This document shows, one piece after another, positions 36,105-48,291 of a stretch of DNA of 64,000 nt. Position 1 is the stretch's first letter. Every line of letters begins with the position of its first letter. Below the pieces are notes generated by a model. It was not told the DNA's origin. It saw only the letters and a program-made list of their open reading frames with translations, and did not search any database. The stretch is from positions 9,169,001 through 9,233,000 of the forward strand of contig NC_081822.1 of NCBI RefSeq assembly GCF_030704535.1, written 5' to 3'. A program made the position numbers and the translations under genes. The stretch comes from Vitis vinifera (Eukaryota > Streptophyta > Magnoliopsida > Vitales > Vitaceae).

Positions 36105-37294
36105 CTCACATGCGGTCCCATCCCCACACGCGAAGAGATAAACAAAATTTGGATTCATATCTAGAAAAACAAATAGGAGATATCCAAATTAAGACCTTCA
36201 ACCAAACTAAGCTTTAATACCATCTTGAACTACTAATTTTCCAAAAAACTTAAACTTATAGTATTTAGGTTCAGTTTGCATATCAAATGATGGTTATTCT
36301 TTTGTAATAGGATGTAATTATTCTTTTGTAATAGGATGCATATTAGGTCTCATAACCATTCTTTTACTCAAAGGGTGTCTTAAATTGACCCTAAGTTAAA
36401 TTATTCTTAAATTGTTAACTTAAAAACTTATTACTTATTTTTATTTTATTTTAAATATTAAGGTTGTTTGGTTAATTTAAAATCTATTTTAAAATATCAA
36501 ATTAACATATTTATTCTCATTAATTTTGATTAATATTTATATTTTAACTAATTTTAAATAATAAATTTATTTATTAAATATTCATATTTAAAGTATTGTA
36601 AATATATAAGATAAGTGTAAAAATATTAACTATAAAATATGAATTAAATGTAAAGTCATGATTATAAAATATACTCCCACTAAACATGAGTAAATGAGGT
36701 AAAAAATATTTGACATTAAGAGTAAATTAATTATTTTAAAGTTATTAATTTTGACTTTAAATTGTGATATTAAATTATTTTAGTAAATATGTTTGATCTC
36801 TTAATAAATTACATGAAAGCATTAAATTATATAAAGTTATTACATTGATTAACCAAACATCTAAATTAAATTAAGTCATTAAGTTATATTAAGTTATTAA
36901 GTTGATTAATGAAACATTCTCTAAATATGATAAATTTTTTTTTTCCAATTATATAGTTAACCTTCAAAGAAGGAATTTTTCTAGACCCATTCCTTTGCTT
37001 TTCGTTAATGTTGCATGTTGTCATGTTCAATCAAGTGTGTGATTTCATAACTTAATTAACATTGATGAAAATTTATATATCAAATAAACATTATTTTCTT
37101 ACAGAAGCAATTAATAAATGACAAATTTGAGGTATACAGCTTAGTACAATCGTTTGGGAGAGAAAATATAAAAGAATCAATCAAATTACAATATTTTGAA
37201 GTATAATTATTACTATATAAGCAGCCCATGCTTTGGCCATTGGACACATACAGCCAAGGGTAACTGGTACCGGAACAATGAAGGGTCAATCTCA
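36105..37294. other. 3' flank of gene B; AT-rich MITE candidate at 36463-36862
   Basis: No gene. TGTTTGGTTAAT (36465-36476) is matched by its reverse complement at 36848-36859, with almost pure AT sequence between, as in small non-autonomous DNA elements. From about 37020 the sequence matches the 3' flank of gene C (53400-53660). Confidence 0.45.
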
Positions 37295-38411
37295 CTACTT
37301 CAAGTTTTTCTTGGGATTTGGTGACCTTGTCTCTCGGAGTCTCTTCTCATCAGAGAGTAGCTTTGCAAACCTGCAAGGAGCAGGTAGTCCGACTGTTCTG
37401 TTATAAAAGATCTTTTATACTTAATGCAATTATAAAAAAGTTTAATATCTTGTCCAATTTAATTTTTTTCTATACCTTTTGAGAGCCTCTTCATTAGTGC
37501 CGCAATTTTCAACTGGCACAGAGAGACCTGTCTCCAAGTTCACCCTTGAAACTGGTTTCTTCAGCAGCCTTTCTCCGATTTTCACAAGGTTGCCCAAGTT
37601 TTCCTTGGTGGTGACATCAACCGAAGCATCCGTTCCATGTAATGTATCATCATAATTTGACATAGTTCAAGCAAATATTCAATGCACAAGAAGGTTTAAG
37701 GCAAAAGCCAAATGGAAACATGAGCATGTATTGGAGGAGCTCACTTGGATTCGGAGGTAGTTATCTTCAGAATGAAGGGCTTGGAAAACCACGGAAATAT
37801 GGAAATCAACCATATCTGCACTTGCTTGCGTAAACACATCCACCAAAGGAGTGGAACCACCATGAAGTAGCCAACCCAAAACGCCCCATTTGGCTGCCAT
37901 TTTGGCATTGTATTTCTGTTCTGACTTTGGAGAGCCAGTTCCTATTGAGATCACTAGAAAGCGGCCATAGTCCATGGGTTTAATTGGTAAGAAATCTGGG
38001 TTTTTGTCAAAAACTTGTTTCGTTACTTGGCTTATGGCAACTAAAGCCTGGATCATGGTGCCAAAAGAAGAAAAAAGATAAAAGTCAGCTTAATATATTT
38101 AAATTCTGACACTTTGTTATATATTATTGCTTTAAGTGGTTATTATCTTACCGGATTATTTGCTGCGACACCACCATCAATAAGATTGAGTTCCCGTGCT
38201 TTTCCTTCTTTATCTTGGTTTTTAAAGAAATAGGCCGGAAAGTATGTTGGTGCTGCAGAGCTACCAATGCATATGTCAGCCAGTGGAGCATCCAAACTTG
38301 GGGATCTTTTAACCTGCATGAGGTTAGTTAAGATTCTGTTACATGTTAGCCAGGTAATTAATCTAGACTCACAATCCAAACCCAATTAAATGGAGGGCCG
38401 AAACGGTAGAG

Positions 38412-38448
<37 letters not shown>

Positions 38449-39466
38449 AAGATCAACCTCATAGGAGGAGAAAATGCTTGGCTGCAAACTCTTGATATCA
38501 AAAGTTGGAATAACCACACTGGTCAAGGTCTGATGCAACCGAGTCCTTCCTAGTTTCTCCTTTATGAGGTTGTGAAGGTATTTCCCATCATAATTGGGCC
38601 CAACTATTGATCTAAAAATATTCATGATCCAGCCGAAAATACCCCTGCCATTAAACAAAAATTCTTTTGTTAGTTACCATATGAAATTCCAAAACAAGAC
38701 GTAATCCTAGGTTTTTACATACTCTATATGAATCAATCTTCAAAAGAGAAGCAAGAACAATCTGTATCAAATATTACCTTCTCTGTGGAAATATTTTAGG
38801 GCCATGCTTAAGATAAAAGGGCTTGATGTCTTTGGCTGCGAATAGAGGACGTTTCTCATCATTCGGAGCAGTTAGCATGGCAGTCACAAGACCACCTGTG
38901 CTTGTTCCAGCAATCACATCGAAGTAGTCTGCAATCCTCGCATCATCACCATCCAGCTCCTGATATATTCAATATTGTATTGTTTGTGGTTAGTGTTACC
39001 TAAATCCATTATTTTATCTTATATTTGACACTTGGACCACAGTAAATAGCCAGGGATTATTAGCAGGTTGCATTCTTTCTAATTTTCAATATATTTGAGG
39101 ATTGCATATATAGGCTATACACAATACAACAAATTTTAAAATGTGTAGTATGGTAGGTAGGTGAGCGGGATTGAATAAGCATTTGGATTGTAATTGTTCA
39201 CTGTTTTTTAAAGTTGTGTAGTTATAATTTTTAAAGAAAAATCGCTCCAAGAACCCTACTTTGACATGCAGTAGAATATAGAGATGAAATATGTGCAACT
39301 GATCATCCATATAATATTAAATAATTTATACCTGAAGTTGAGATTCCAGGCAAGCAAGGATAGTTGCAGGAATGATGCCCCTGATACCACCTCCATCAAT
39401 ACTAAGAATGGTGACTAGGTTACCATAAGTTGGGGGCTGGATTTGAGGTAAGAGTGATTTCTCCAT
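37295..39466 (-). CDS. Patatin-like phospholipase, gene B (splice-site lesion)
   Basis: Seven exons: 39466-39332, 38959-38778, 38644-38458, 38313-38152, 38047-37745, 37651-37476, 37370-37295. Read this way they give 406 aa with no stop, DGGGIRG near residue 24, Ser65 in GTSTGG and Asp214 in [11 protein letters not shown]. The acceptor of intron 5 is damaged: the sequence is TTAT/GATGAT where gene C has TTAG/GATGAC (37652-37653). Intron retention would add about 21 residues and stop. The next AG downstream (after ACCACCAAG) is 48 nt in and in frame, so cryptic use would delete 16 residues before a normal C-terminus. It is very similar to C. No signal peptide is seen. Whether B makes an active enzyme is open. 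Confidence 0.85.
38415..38448. repeat. (GA)n microsatellite in intron 3 of gene B
   Basis: About 16 GA units close to the donor of intron 3. Gene C has only a short, broken GA stretch at the same place. Confidence 0.9.
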
Positions 39467-39666
39467 CTGAAAAATGACAATTATAGGATTGTATGCACTA
39501 ACTTACAACAAGAAACTAAGAAATCCTTGGATAAAAGAAAGATGTGAAGAAAAACAAAAGAGCTTGAGGCACCAAGAAAGATGGCCTTGAGCAAGAAAAG
39601 GATGAGAAAAAAGAAACAATGCTCGAGTTGTCTTCCCTCTTGTGTTGGATTGCATTGTCCAGAATC

Positions 39667-39674
39667 TATTTATA
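39667..39674 (-). promoter_or_regulatory. TATA box of gene B
   Basis: TATAAATA on the minus strand, about 200 bp before the ATG, in sequence shared with gene C. Confidence 0.6.
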
Positions 39675-39845
39675 GGCTAATCGAGCAGCAAGGCACGTGC
39701 TATAGAATGCGGTTACAGACGAGTAGGTAATGTGATATGATGATGAAGTCTGCTTCTAGCACAGAGCCCCTTTCCCAGATATTCTTTTAGTTTATGTGGT
39801 CAACACACTCCATTAACTTAATTTGAATTGTAGCACAGAGCCCCT

Positions 39846-39938
39846 TTTTATCCCACCTTCATCAATGTTGAGGATGGTAATTAATTAGATTCCTATATGT
39901 TGGAGGTTGCTAGGGTGATTTTAATTTGCTCCTTCCAT
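39846..39938 (-). pseudogene. Patatin exon 1 scrap (duplicate of 546-638)
   Basis: The 5' part of a decayed exon 1, nearly identical to 546-638 and cut at about 39845, where gene B upstream sequence begins. It marks the left edge of the segmental duplication. Confidence 0.8.
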
Positions 39939-42420
39939 GATGGTATGAAGCAAAAGAGATAGATGTATAGACTTCCTTTAGAAAAAATTATAAGATCTCA
40001 AAATAAAATTTTCCTAGAAAAAGAAATTGTAAGACTGAAGTACTCTTTCGTAAAGCATGAGATATTAAAGTTCTACCAAGTTAAGAGAAAGAATCTATGA
40101 ATATGGAAGATTTACATAAAATGGGCATCTATATTTATAGTATGAAATGTATTTTAATTTTTCCCTAAGTTTCATTAGTGCACTGTCTATACTTAATTCT
40201 TTGACTTTGTCCCTACATGTACTTTCCTTGATGTGGCTTTGGCTGGAGATGATGATCACTAACATGGTTATCATTCAAGTGAAAAACAACTGTTAAATCA
40301 TTTTATCATGATGGAAAGATAGCCCTTGTAGGCACTCAATATGGGAATTGTAGGTAGAGTACTATAAGAGAATTTTAGGTAAGACTAATTAGGTAAAAGC
40401 ATATAGCTAAAAATGGAATGCATCAATCCAACCAAACTATTACCCTAAGCAACAAAGGCCAAAATTTCTAAATAAATAACTTAATTTGAATTGTAGTATC
40501 TAGCATGTTTACATGAAAATATTTTTGCTTGCATGTTGAATTCAAGAAATTAGTTTGTATTCTAAATGTAGCTTTTTTTTTTTGGTAATAGGTGGCGCCT
40601 ACATTCTAAACACCAACTTTTTTCACTATAGGTGGCGCCTACATTCTATATAAACACCAACTTTTTTTCACAATAGGTGGCGCTTATATTCTATATAAAC
40701 ATCTACTTTTTTTTTTTTTTGCAATATGTGGTGCATTATCAAGGTGCAAAAGAATCAATTGGTGCGAAAAATTTGTAATTCAATCAAATCAATTCCACGG
40801 GCCTCAAAAAATGAGAAATAATATTGATGATATGACAATGATGAAAGCCTCCATCAAGTTGATGACGAAAGAGTCAAAGCCTCGATCAGAAGGCAGCTGA
40901 GTGTAGCATGCATGAACCAAAAATGAACTCTGGTTTACCATTCAGTTATGAACAATAACAGGAGTTTTCAACTTTGATTTACCTTTTTGCTATGAACAAT
41001 TTCAGGAGTCGTCAACTCTGGTTTACGATTCTGTTATGTGGAGAAACCTCCTTAAGATGTTTTCACTGTTGTTTACACAGAGGGGCACAAGTAATTAACA
41101 CTGCATTTCTTTGGAAAAGGCGAAGCCTGAGGGATACAATTGGTAGTGGATGAGTAAAACGGGGAAACCAAATTTGCCCAACCCGACCAGAAAAACTACT
41201 GTAGCAGTTATGTATACAGAAAGAGCATTTATATGTACAGAAAGAAAAGACGCCCAAACCCCTTCATTTGATGCCTTGTGCAACAGATGCGGATTTGGAT
41301 ATCTGCTCCCAAAATGGAGAATATTGGTGCTGAAGTAATGTGCTGAATATTGTTATTAGAATGGGATGATATGTCATTTTGAAGGTGATGGGGTTTTGGT
41401 TAGTTGTTTGTCACGAGCGCTCTGAGGCTAGTGGATGTAGGTGGCATTAATTGTGGGTTGGTGTGGTTGTGTTGTTGGTGGAGATTGAAATGCTTAAATA
41501 TTGATTCAATCACTATGGAGGGATTTTGATATATTTTTTTTATGAAAGAAAGTGAAAGCATTTATCAGGTTTCCTCTTGAGCTTTAGAGATCATTAATCA
41601 AATTAGAAGCCTTAGATATATTTTTTTTATGAAAGAAAGTGAAAGCATTTATCTGCAGGTTTCCTCTTGAGCTTTAGAGATCATTAATCAAATTAGAAGC
41701 CTTAGTAATGATATTCTGGTAAAATAAAAAGTATTGTTTCTAAGAAGGTTGTCAAAAAAGTTTGATCATGTAGTTGCTGCAATTAAAGAATCCAAAGATT
41801 TCTTAAGAACCAGAATTAATGGAGCCACTTAAAACCACATGAGCAAAGAATCAACAAGCATTCCATTTCACCTATGGACTAAGCTTTTCAATCAAAAACC
41901 AATGTTGCTGATAACAAAGGTTTTAGGCAGAGAAAGTAAAAGGACGGGGGTTTTGGGTAATGGGCCTATCTAAGGCCCTCCTCTATGTCTTCAAAGTTGG
42001 TCTAGTTTGGGGCCAGGATTAAAACTTGGCCAGCGTGAATGGCCCAAGAAGAAAAATGGCAAAGTAAGGTGTGGAAGAGCTAACCATGAGGAGTAGTGGG
42101 GATAGTTAGCGCTTGGAGTTGTAACTACTTAAAATGGCAAAGAGAGAATCAATAATGAGGAGGAAAATGCCCCCATAGTCTCTGCACCTATCGGTAGATG
42201 AAGGGTATATCAATGCAACTGGCTAGGCCATCACCAATAGAGAGGTAAAAAAGAATAATAAGAAATACTCTTTTTTTTTTATAAATAATAAAAAAAAAAA
42301 ACCAACTAACTTAACCATTGAAGGAGGTTATCCTAGGGCTATACTAGGTAAGCCTTGTGTTGCAAGTAAAAAACGCACGGCAAGTAGAGGACTATAGCTT
42401 AAGAAATTTTCAACTCCAAG

Positions 42421-43144
42421 TGGCGCCATCTGTGGGAAGTTTCTATGTCCAAGTATAGCTTTCACTTTGAACTTGACGTAGAACCCTTTTTCTTTTTGTC
42501 AGGTGTTGGAAGTTAGGCAATGGGAGACAGTTAGCCGTGGGATTCAATTAGTACGACAACCCCTCGAAGGGCCACTGCCTTAAAAACTCTTTGCGAGGGT
42601 TTTGAAAGATGCTAGGTGGAGCAGGAAAGGAGAATGCAATCCATCCTTGCTCAAACTGAGTTGCTAAGGCAAGAAAATGCCTTGTTGCAGACACAACTAG
42701 AAGATCAACAGGTTCACATTCAAATGTTGCATCAACCAGCAAGCAATCTTGATCATATACGCCAGCAAGATAATGATGACATGGTGGAGCCTTTAGATCA
42801 TGCAGTTCCCCTTGGTCAAGCTTCTCACACCATCTTAAACTCGCATGGGGGACACCGCCCATCTGACACCAGGATTCCAAGAATGTTGGTCACTGAAAGA
42901 GTCGACGAGGTAGACAGCACCTCTCGGCGGGGGCCCCAACCCCCATTATATTCAAACTCGGGCAACCGACAAAAAATGAGGTTGTCCTAGGTTGAAGTCA
43001 CGAGAAGGATGGCTCGACCCGTCTTTAGCACTATGGCTCCCTCAGGAACGTCCAAACGAATTGCCCCTAGGGACCACAACTTGCCACTTGAATGATATGA
43101 TGACAACGTCATTTGATCAACATATTCTGATGGATGAACCCCCA
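42421..43144 (+). pseudogene. Gypsy primer site and gag N-terminus, truncated
   Basis: The primer site TGGCGCCATCTGTGGGAA lies at 42421-42438. A gag N-terminus follows and is better kept than in copy 1: an open frame of 124 codons from 42616 with a Gln/Glu-rich probable coiled coil (LLRQENALLQTQLEDQQ). It is cut at 43144 by joining to Copia integrase sequence. Confidence 0.8.
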
Positions 43145-43545
43145 ATTCACTATTCAACATACTCCTCAGCAAAATAGCATGAGAGAAAGAAAGAATGGAA
43201 CCATTGCTGAAATGGTGGGATGCATTTTAGAAAAAAAAAAAAGACTTCCAAACAGTTTCTAGGCAGAATCTATCAAAATGTGCAGTGACTATTTTAAATC
43301 TCCCTCCTATAAAAGCAGTTTAGAACAAAACTCCCTATGAGGCTTGGCATGGAGGAAAAAGCCTTAGATGAATTTTCTAAAAGTATCTGGTTGTGTTGGT
43401 AATGCTCTCGTTCCTTCCCAGCAAAGAGAAAATTAATTTTGATAAGAAGGAAGACAAGTTCATACTAACTTTTCAATGCCCTCAAAAGAAAATTGGTTGT
43501 TTCTAGAGATGTTGTGTTTGATGTGTTGGATGCATGGCTAAAGAT
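43145..43545 (+). pseudogene. Copia integrase C-terminal fragment
   Basis: Frame-shifted reading gives YTPQQN-like, then RERKNGTIAEMVGCILE, then GCVGNALVPSQQRE and VVSRDVVFD, as in the end of the DDE core and the C-terminal domain of Copia integrases. No LTR or start. It abuts a different Copia fragment. Confidence 0.75.
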
Positions 43546-43549
43546 GAAT

Positions 43550-44640
43550 GAACCACAAATTAATCAAGAACAAAGTTGGGTTCGTCAATGATAGCACTCC
43601 TCCTTATGCAGGCAACGATCTTCTTTCTGGAACTTGGATTCACTATAATAGCATAGTAATTTCCTAGTTCCTTAATGCTATAGCTAGGGATGTTGTTGAT
43701 AGTCTTTAATACATCAATACAGCTTTTGAAATTTGGAGCGATCTTCTTGATTGTTTCTGTCAGAGCAATGATCCTCGAATTTTTCAAATTAAGAAATTTC
43801 TAATTGGTTTGCATCAAGGTTCTCTGGATGTTAACACCTATTATACTCAACTTAAGATTCTTTGGGATGAGCTTAAAGATTTCCAGCTTGTTCCTATTTG
43901 TCATTGTGGAGGCTTGAGACCTTGGATGGATTATCAAGTCAAGAGTATGCAATGCAATTCTTAATAGGTCTTCATATGTCCTATGCTCGACCCCATACCT
44001 AGATCTTAATGATGGATCAATCCGCTACCTACTATTACCAATGTTTTTACATTGGTAGTCCAAGAAGAACAGCAACCAGCTATGAATAATGGTTTCTTCT
44101 TTAGATCCAATGGTGTTTGGGGATTCGAATTCCTTTTTTGCAAGTTCTTCAACAACCACTTTTACCCCTAAACCCAGGCGAGATAGACCCCTTTGTTCTC
44201 ATTGTGGTTTACATGGCCATAAGATTGACAAGTGCTACAAGCACCATGGTTATTATTACAGGCACAAAAACTCCCGTATAATGGCTATTTTCTGTCTTAA
44301 AGGATTTGCACATTGCTCATCCAGGTTCAGTATTATTGTTCTATGATAACTAGGCCGTTCTATACATTGCAGCTAATCCTGTTTTTCTTTAGTGAACAAA
44401 ACACATAGAGATTGATTGTCATCTAGTAAGAGAAAAGATTCAAAATGGTTGCTTGAAGACTCCTCATGTAACTCAGCATCAAGTATCAAATTTATTAACT
44501 AAGCCTCTCTTCCCAGCACAATTTTCATACTTACTTCGCAAGATGGGAATTCATAATACTTTTGGTCTCTTCTGTAATTTCCTTGTTTTATATAGAAAGA
44601 GGATTTTTCTGTGGAGCTCTTTCAGTTTTTGTTTATTTTC
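43550..44640 (+). pseudogene. Copia remnant: gag fused to RNase H end
   Basis: 43600-44050 reads as Copia gag of UBN2 type (EIWSDLLDCF, GSLDVNTYYTQLKILWDEL, ICHCGGLRPWMDYQ) with stops. A CCHC knuckle follows, CSHCGLHGHKIDKC (44197-44238). At about 44290 it jumps to the RNase H end: AANPVF, TKHIEIDCHLVREKIQ and LLRKMGIHN (44300-44560). Protease, integrase and RT, about 3 kb, are missing. Confidence 0.8.
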
Positions 44641-44735
44641 CCAAAATACGCTGCTTGATTAAATGGATGGTAAACCAAACATTCATAAATATTTCGCTAC
44701 TGTAAACTGGTTTTGGGCTTTTGTATTAACATTAT

Positions 44736-44973
44736 GGTTAAGCATCACATCTAATTTGTTTGATTTGCTGTGTCAAATGTATATGACTTTTTTCATTCTG
44801 TGGATTCAACAAGATTGGTTAAGCATCACATCTAATTTGCTTGATTTGCTGTGTCAAATGTATGACTTTTTTCATTCTGTGGAATCAACAAGATTGGTTA
44901 AGCATCACATCTAATTTGTTTGATTTGCTGCATCAAATGTATGACTTTTTTCATTTTGCGGATTCAATAAGTT
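44736..44973. repeat. Tandem repeat, three units of about 80 bp
   Basis: Units start at 44736, 44817 and 44896 with GGTTAAGCATCACATCTAAT. The paralogous block at 25200-25330 has one diverged unit, so the expansion happened after duplication. Confidence 0.85.
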
Positions 44974-44989
44974 GGTTTCTAGGGAGAGT

Positions 44990-46740
44990 ACTAGCTTCAC
45001 AAACCTGCAAGAGAGGAAACTCCTGATTATTAATTAAGAAATTTTCAAATTAAGAACTGTAGAAAATCCTTTTCTACGAATCTTATGTGAACCTCTTCGT
45101 TGATCTTCTGATTAGAATTGAAGGTAAACAATCCTTCAGCAACTTTAACAAGATTTTCGAACTTTCCCTTGGTGGCAATATCAACTACAATAGTATTCCA
45201 GTTAATGCATCATCTGAAACTTTTTTTTTTTCAAAGGTATGTGCTTGTATCTGACATGAGAGGAAACCTATTTTATCTTTTACAAGAACAATGCTGAAAC
45301 TAATTAAACTTGGACTTTGTATCAATGCTTTTGTGTATTCAAGCATGAGTACAAACATGCATGAACCTGAATCTGAAGGTAATTATTTTGAGAAGCCTGA
45401 AAGACCACAGAAATATGGAATAAACACATCTATAAATGGGTTGGAAGCACTAAACCCTATTTTGCTGTTTCATCCCCATAATATTTTTCTTAGATTTTTT
45501 ATGAGCTTGTTCCTAGGGATAAAAATAGAAAGCAACCACAGTCCATTGGCTTTTATGACAAAGAAACCAGGACACTCACAGTCGAGGATCTCCTTTGCCT
45601 CTTCACTCATAGTACTTAAAGCCTGAAGTGATAAATAATAAGTGCAAATATTGTTGTAGAAGGAGGATCACTAATAAGTGCCAAGTGGCTCGAGTACCAT
45701 AAGACAAAGTAATCTAAACTGGCTTTTTACAGTAGTTAGAAAGCTGAGATTATAATATTTATACCTGATTATTTACAGCCACAATGCCATCAATGAGGTT
45801 GAATTCTCTTACTTCTGTAGAGTCCATGGTTTTGTAATAATGGTGCTGGAAGTTAAGTTGGTGCTGCTGAGGTTACAATGTTTTTATATTTGACAGGAAA
45901 ACACCTAAGCTGGGCTTGCCTTTCACCTAAACTGTCATACTAAAGATTAAGCAAATAATGGTATCCAAGTTATTAAAATTAATAATTGGTTCTGCCATTA
46001 AAATGTATATTAATCACTTAACTTTCACAGTGTTTTTAAGTTGTAACAGTAGCATCTATTCTAATTTAACTCCCAAAAAGAGGTGCTCAAAATTAAATAT
46101 CCAAAGGGACATGAAGATGAATTTGATATCTGGAAAAGATTGTTGGCTGGAGTTGCTTGATGTCAAAAGTTGGAATTACAACATTAACCGGTGCTTGGTG
46201 TAGCTAGTTGCCTGTTTCCAAGCTAGCTAGTTTCTTTAACAAGGCTGTGTAGATATTTCCCATCATATTTTGGTCCCGATGTAGCTTTGATGACCTTTGT
46301 AGCATGCAGAAACGGCTAGCTGTCAAGACTAATAATGTGACCTTGATCATATCATTCATTATTATAATTTTTGAATTAAACCATTGAGAGTTAATATTTG
46401 AAATTAACATGAAAAGCACTATTCTAAAAGTAAATTGATCGGTAAAGCAGAAGTACTTTGTGCAGCTGGAAGTCACAAATAGCATCATCTAAATTCCTTT
46501 TGATTGATTTGGCAGAGGCCTAGCATTTTTTAAAGTATTTAATGCCACAATAAGGGTCATTTTGTTTTTGGCATGAAAAAATAGGGAATTAATTATCCCT
46601 TCAGCTAGAGGGGCTTGTATGTCAAATACACACAACAAACATATCTTACTTGAAGCTCAGACCGGAAAGGCTGAGTATGATTCCTGGAATGATCCCTCTT
46701 ATTCCAACCCCATCAATGCAGAGAGCGGTGATATTATGAC
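44990..46740 (-). pseudogene. Patatin-like pseudogene, all exons decayed
   Basis: Approximate remnants, 3' to 5': exon 7 near 44990-45008, exon 6 at 45085-45213, exon 5 at 45367-45622 (shortened), exon 4 at 45765-45926, exon 3 at 46131-46305, exon 1 at 46652-46740. Exon 2 is hardly recognisable. Exon 1 reads [15 protein letters not shown], so the oxyanion loop DGGGIRG has a Gly to Val change. Splice sites are partly kept, but frameshifts and stops occur in several exons. Confidence 0.8.
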
Positions 46741-48291
46741 ATGAGGTTTTGTGTATAGCTCTTTGAAGTTTTGAGTGACTAAAAAAGGAAGTTACGGGAC
46801 TCCCTGTACTCTTTGATGAAGTATATATGGGCATTGAAGTATTGTTAGGCAAATACAGAAGTTGTATGTGTATATGATAGGACTAGTCATGGGCATATAT
46901 AAAGTTATGGAGTTCTTTCTGCTGGTTCTGTTTCAATGACGTGTGTTGGCTTTGAATTTGGATTCTTGGATATGGTCTCAGTTGGCTATGACCATCAAGG
47001 AGAACAATAACGTATGATCCAAAATTTAACAGTATCCTGCCATTTGCCTTGGCAAGAAGATGGACCAAAAGACGGTGTGGGAACTTTGGGTAAGAGGACT
47101 CTAAAAGAGTTGTAGGTAAGAATAGTTAGGTGAAGGAATGAAGGTGAACAAAAGATGGATTATCCTAACCAATAAAAAACCCTAAGAAATAAAGGCTATA
47201 CTTTGTTAATAAAAAACTGTAGGTGAAGTGTCTAGCTACCAGAGTCAATAAGGGGTACATACCTGGATGTTGCTTTCAAGAATGGGTAATTGACATTCTA
47301 AACATACATTATTATTATTATTATTATTTTGCAAGTGCCTTCTCAAGGTGCGAAGGAGGCAATTTGTGTGGTGATTTGTTGGTAAAGGAATTTTCATGTG
47401 CCAACAACAAATAGTGCCGATGACCATGATGCTAATTATGGTCAACGCTGATCGCAAGGCAACCGTGTGCAGCAAGAACAAAATAGTACTGGAGAATTCA
47501 ATTCAACTAAGGAATGCCATTCTGCTACGCCTCCATACACCTTTCAACACGGAGAAGGGAGAATAGGCTGATTTTGAGTTACTAAGTTAGTACACTAGTC
47601 TGAGAAGATTTTATTATTTAAATAAGGTTATTAATTTATTGAACTTTTACTGTAGTTTACCTAATAGTGCATGCTTGGTGATCAGCATGCTTTTTCGGGT
47701 ATGGATAGAACCCAAAGGTGGAAAATCCGACCTGAGGCGTATTCAAAATCTTGTTCAGTATCAATTTTTGAAGTTTTATATAGGCTTGTGAAGTTGCTCA
47801 TGCATGGACCCAGCTTGGTGATCATTGGTGAAAGAAAACAAGGTTCTCGGCCTTATTTTCCAGCCCCATACTTTTCTGAGGGAGATATTCAGTTAACTAC
47901 TTCAATTATTAAGGAATGCAACTGAAGAACAAAAAGAATTTCTGGAACAAGATACAAACTGGAAGATGAAGAACCAAAAGAGTTTCTGGAAGGGTGAACT
48001 GCTGTACACGCTGACTGATTTTATTATTTAAAGATGTTTACAGTGTTGTAGATATTACACTTTCTAACATACAGAACGGTTAAATAAGGATTTCCTACCA
48101 CCCTTGAAATTCAACACGTTGCTGCTTTCTTTCTATCATCATGTTGCAAGTGATATTTCCTTCATCAGCAACATCGCTTAAATATTGATGTCTTTCAAAC
48201 AAGGAAATACATCAAGTTGCAATATTTTCACACTACATGGGATTTATTTAATAATCAACTTGAACTGGAAGTGATAAACTTCAGATTAAGA
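46741..48291. other. Spacer between patatin pseudogenes, no gene
   Basis: 46741-47580 is the 5' flank paired with 25335-26150. An ATT microsatellite lies at 47307-47327. 48170-48291 is the 3' flank of gene D. No convincing ORF. Confidence 0.5.

Larger units (their letters stand above)
39843..43144. repeat. Segmental duplication, copy 2 (partner 543-5730)
   Basis: It lacks the LTR found in copy 1 and has the empty target site near 40597-40606. It has an extra copy of a roughly 45-bp ATAGGTGGCGCCTACATTC unit (40588-40700). 39940-42420 is otherwise non-coding. Confidence 0.85.

Noticed and set aside
37641..37663. An apparent start codon [10 protein letters not shown] for a separate gene
   Set aside because: It is exon 6 of gene B read through its damaged acceptor; no independent promoter or stop-bounded gene.
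38415..38448. GA tract as a possible regulatory GAGA site
   Set aside because: A simple microsatellite inside an intron, not shared with gene C in length; no support for function.
42548..42880. A 110-codon minus-strand frame (also 5159-5446)
   Set aside because: Antisense to the gypsy gag N-terminus, which has the recognisable helical pattern on the plus strand.
44736..44973. Possible CRISPR-like array
   Set aside because: The units are tandem with no unique spacers, in a plant genome.
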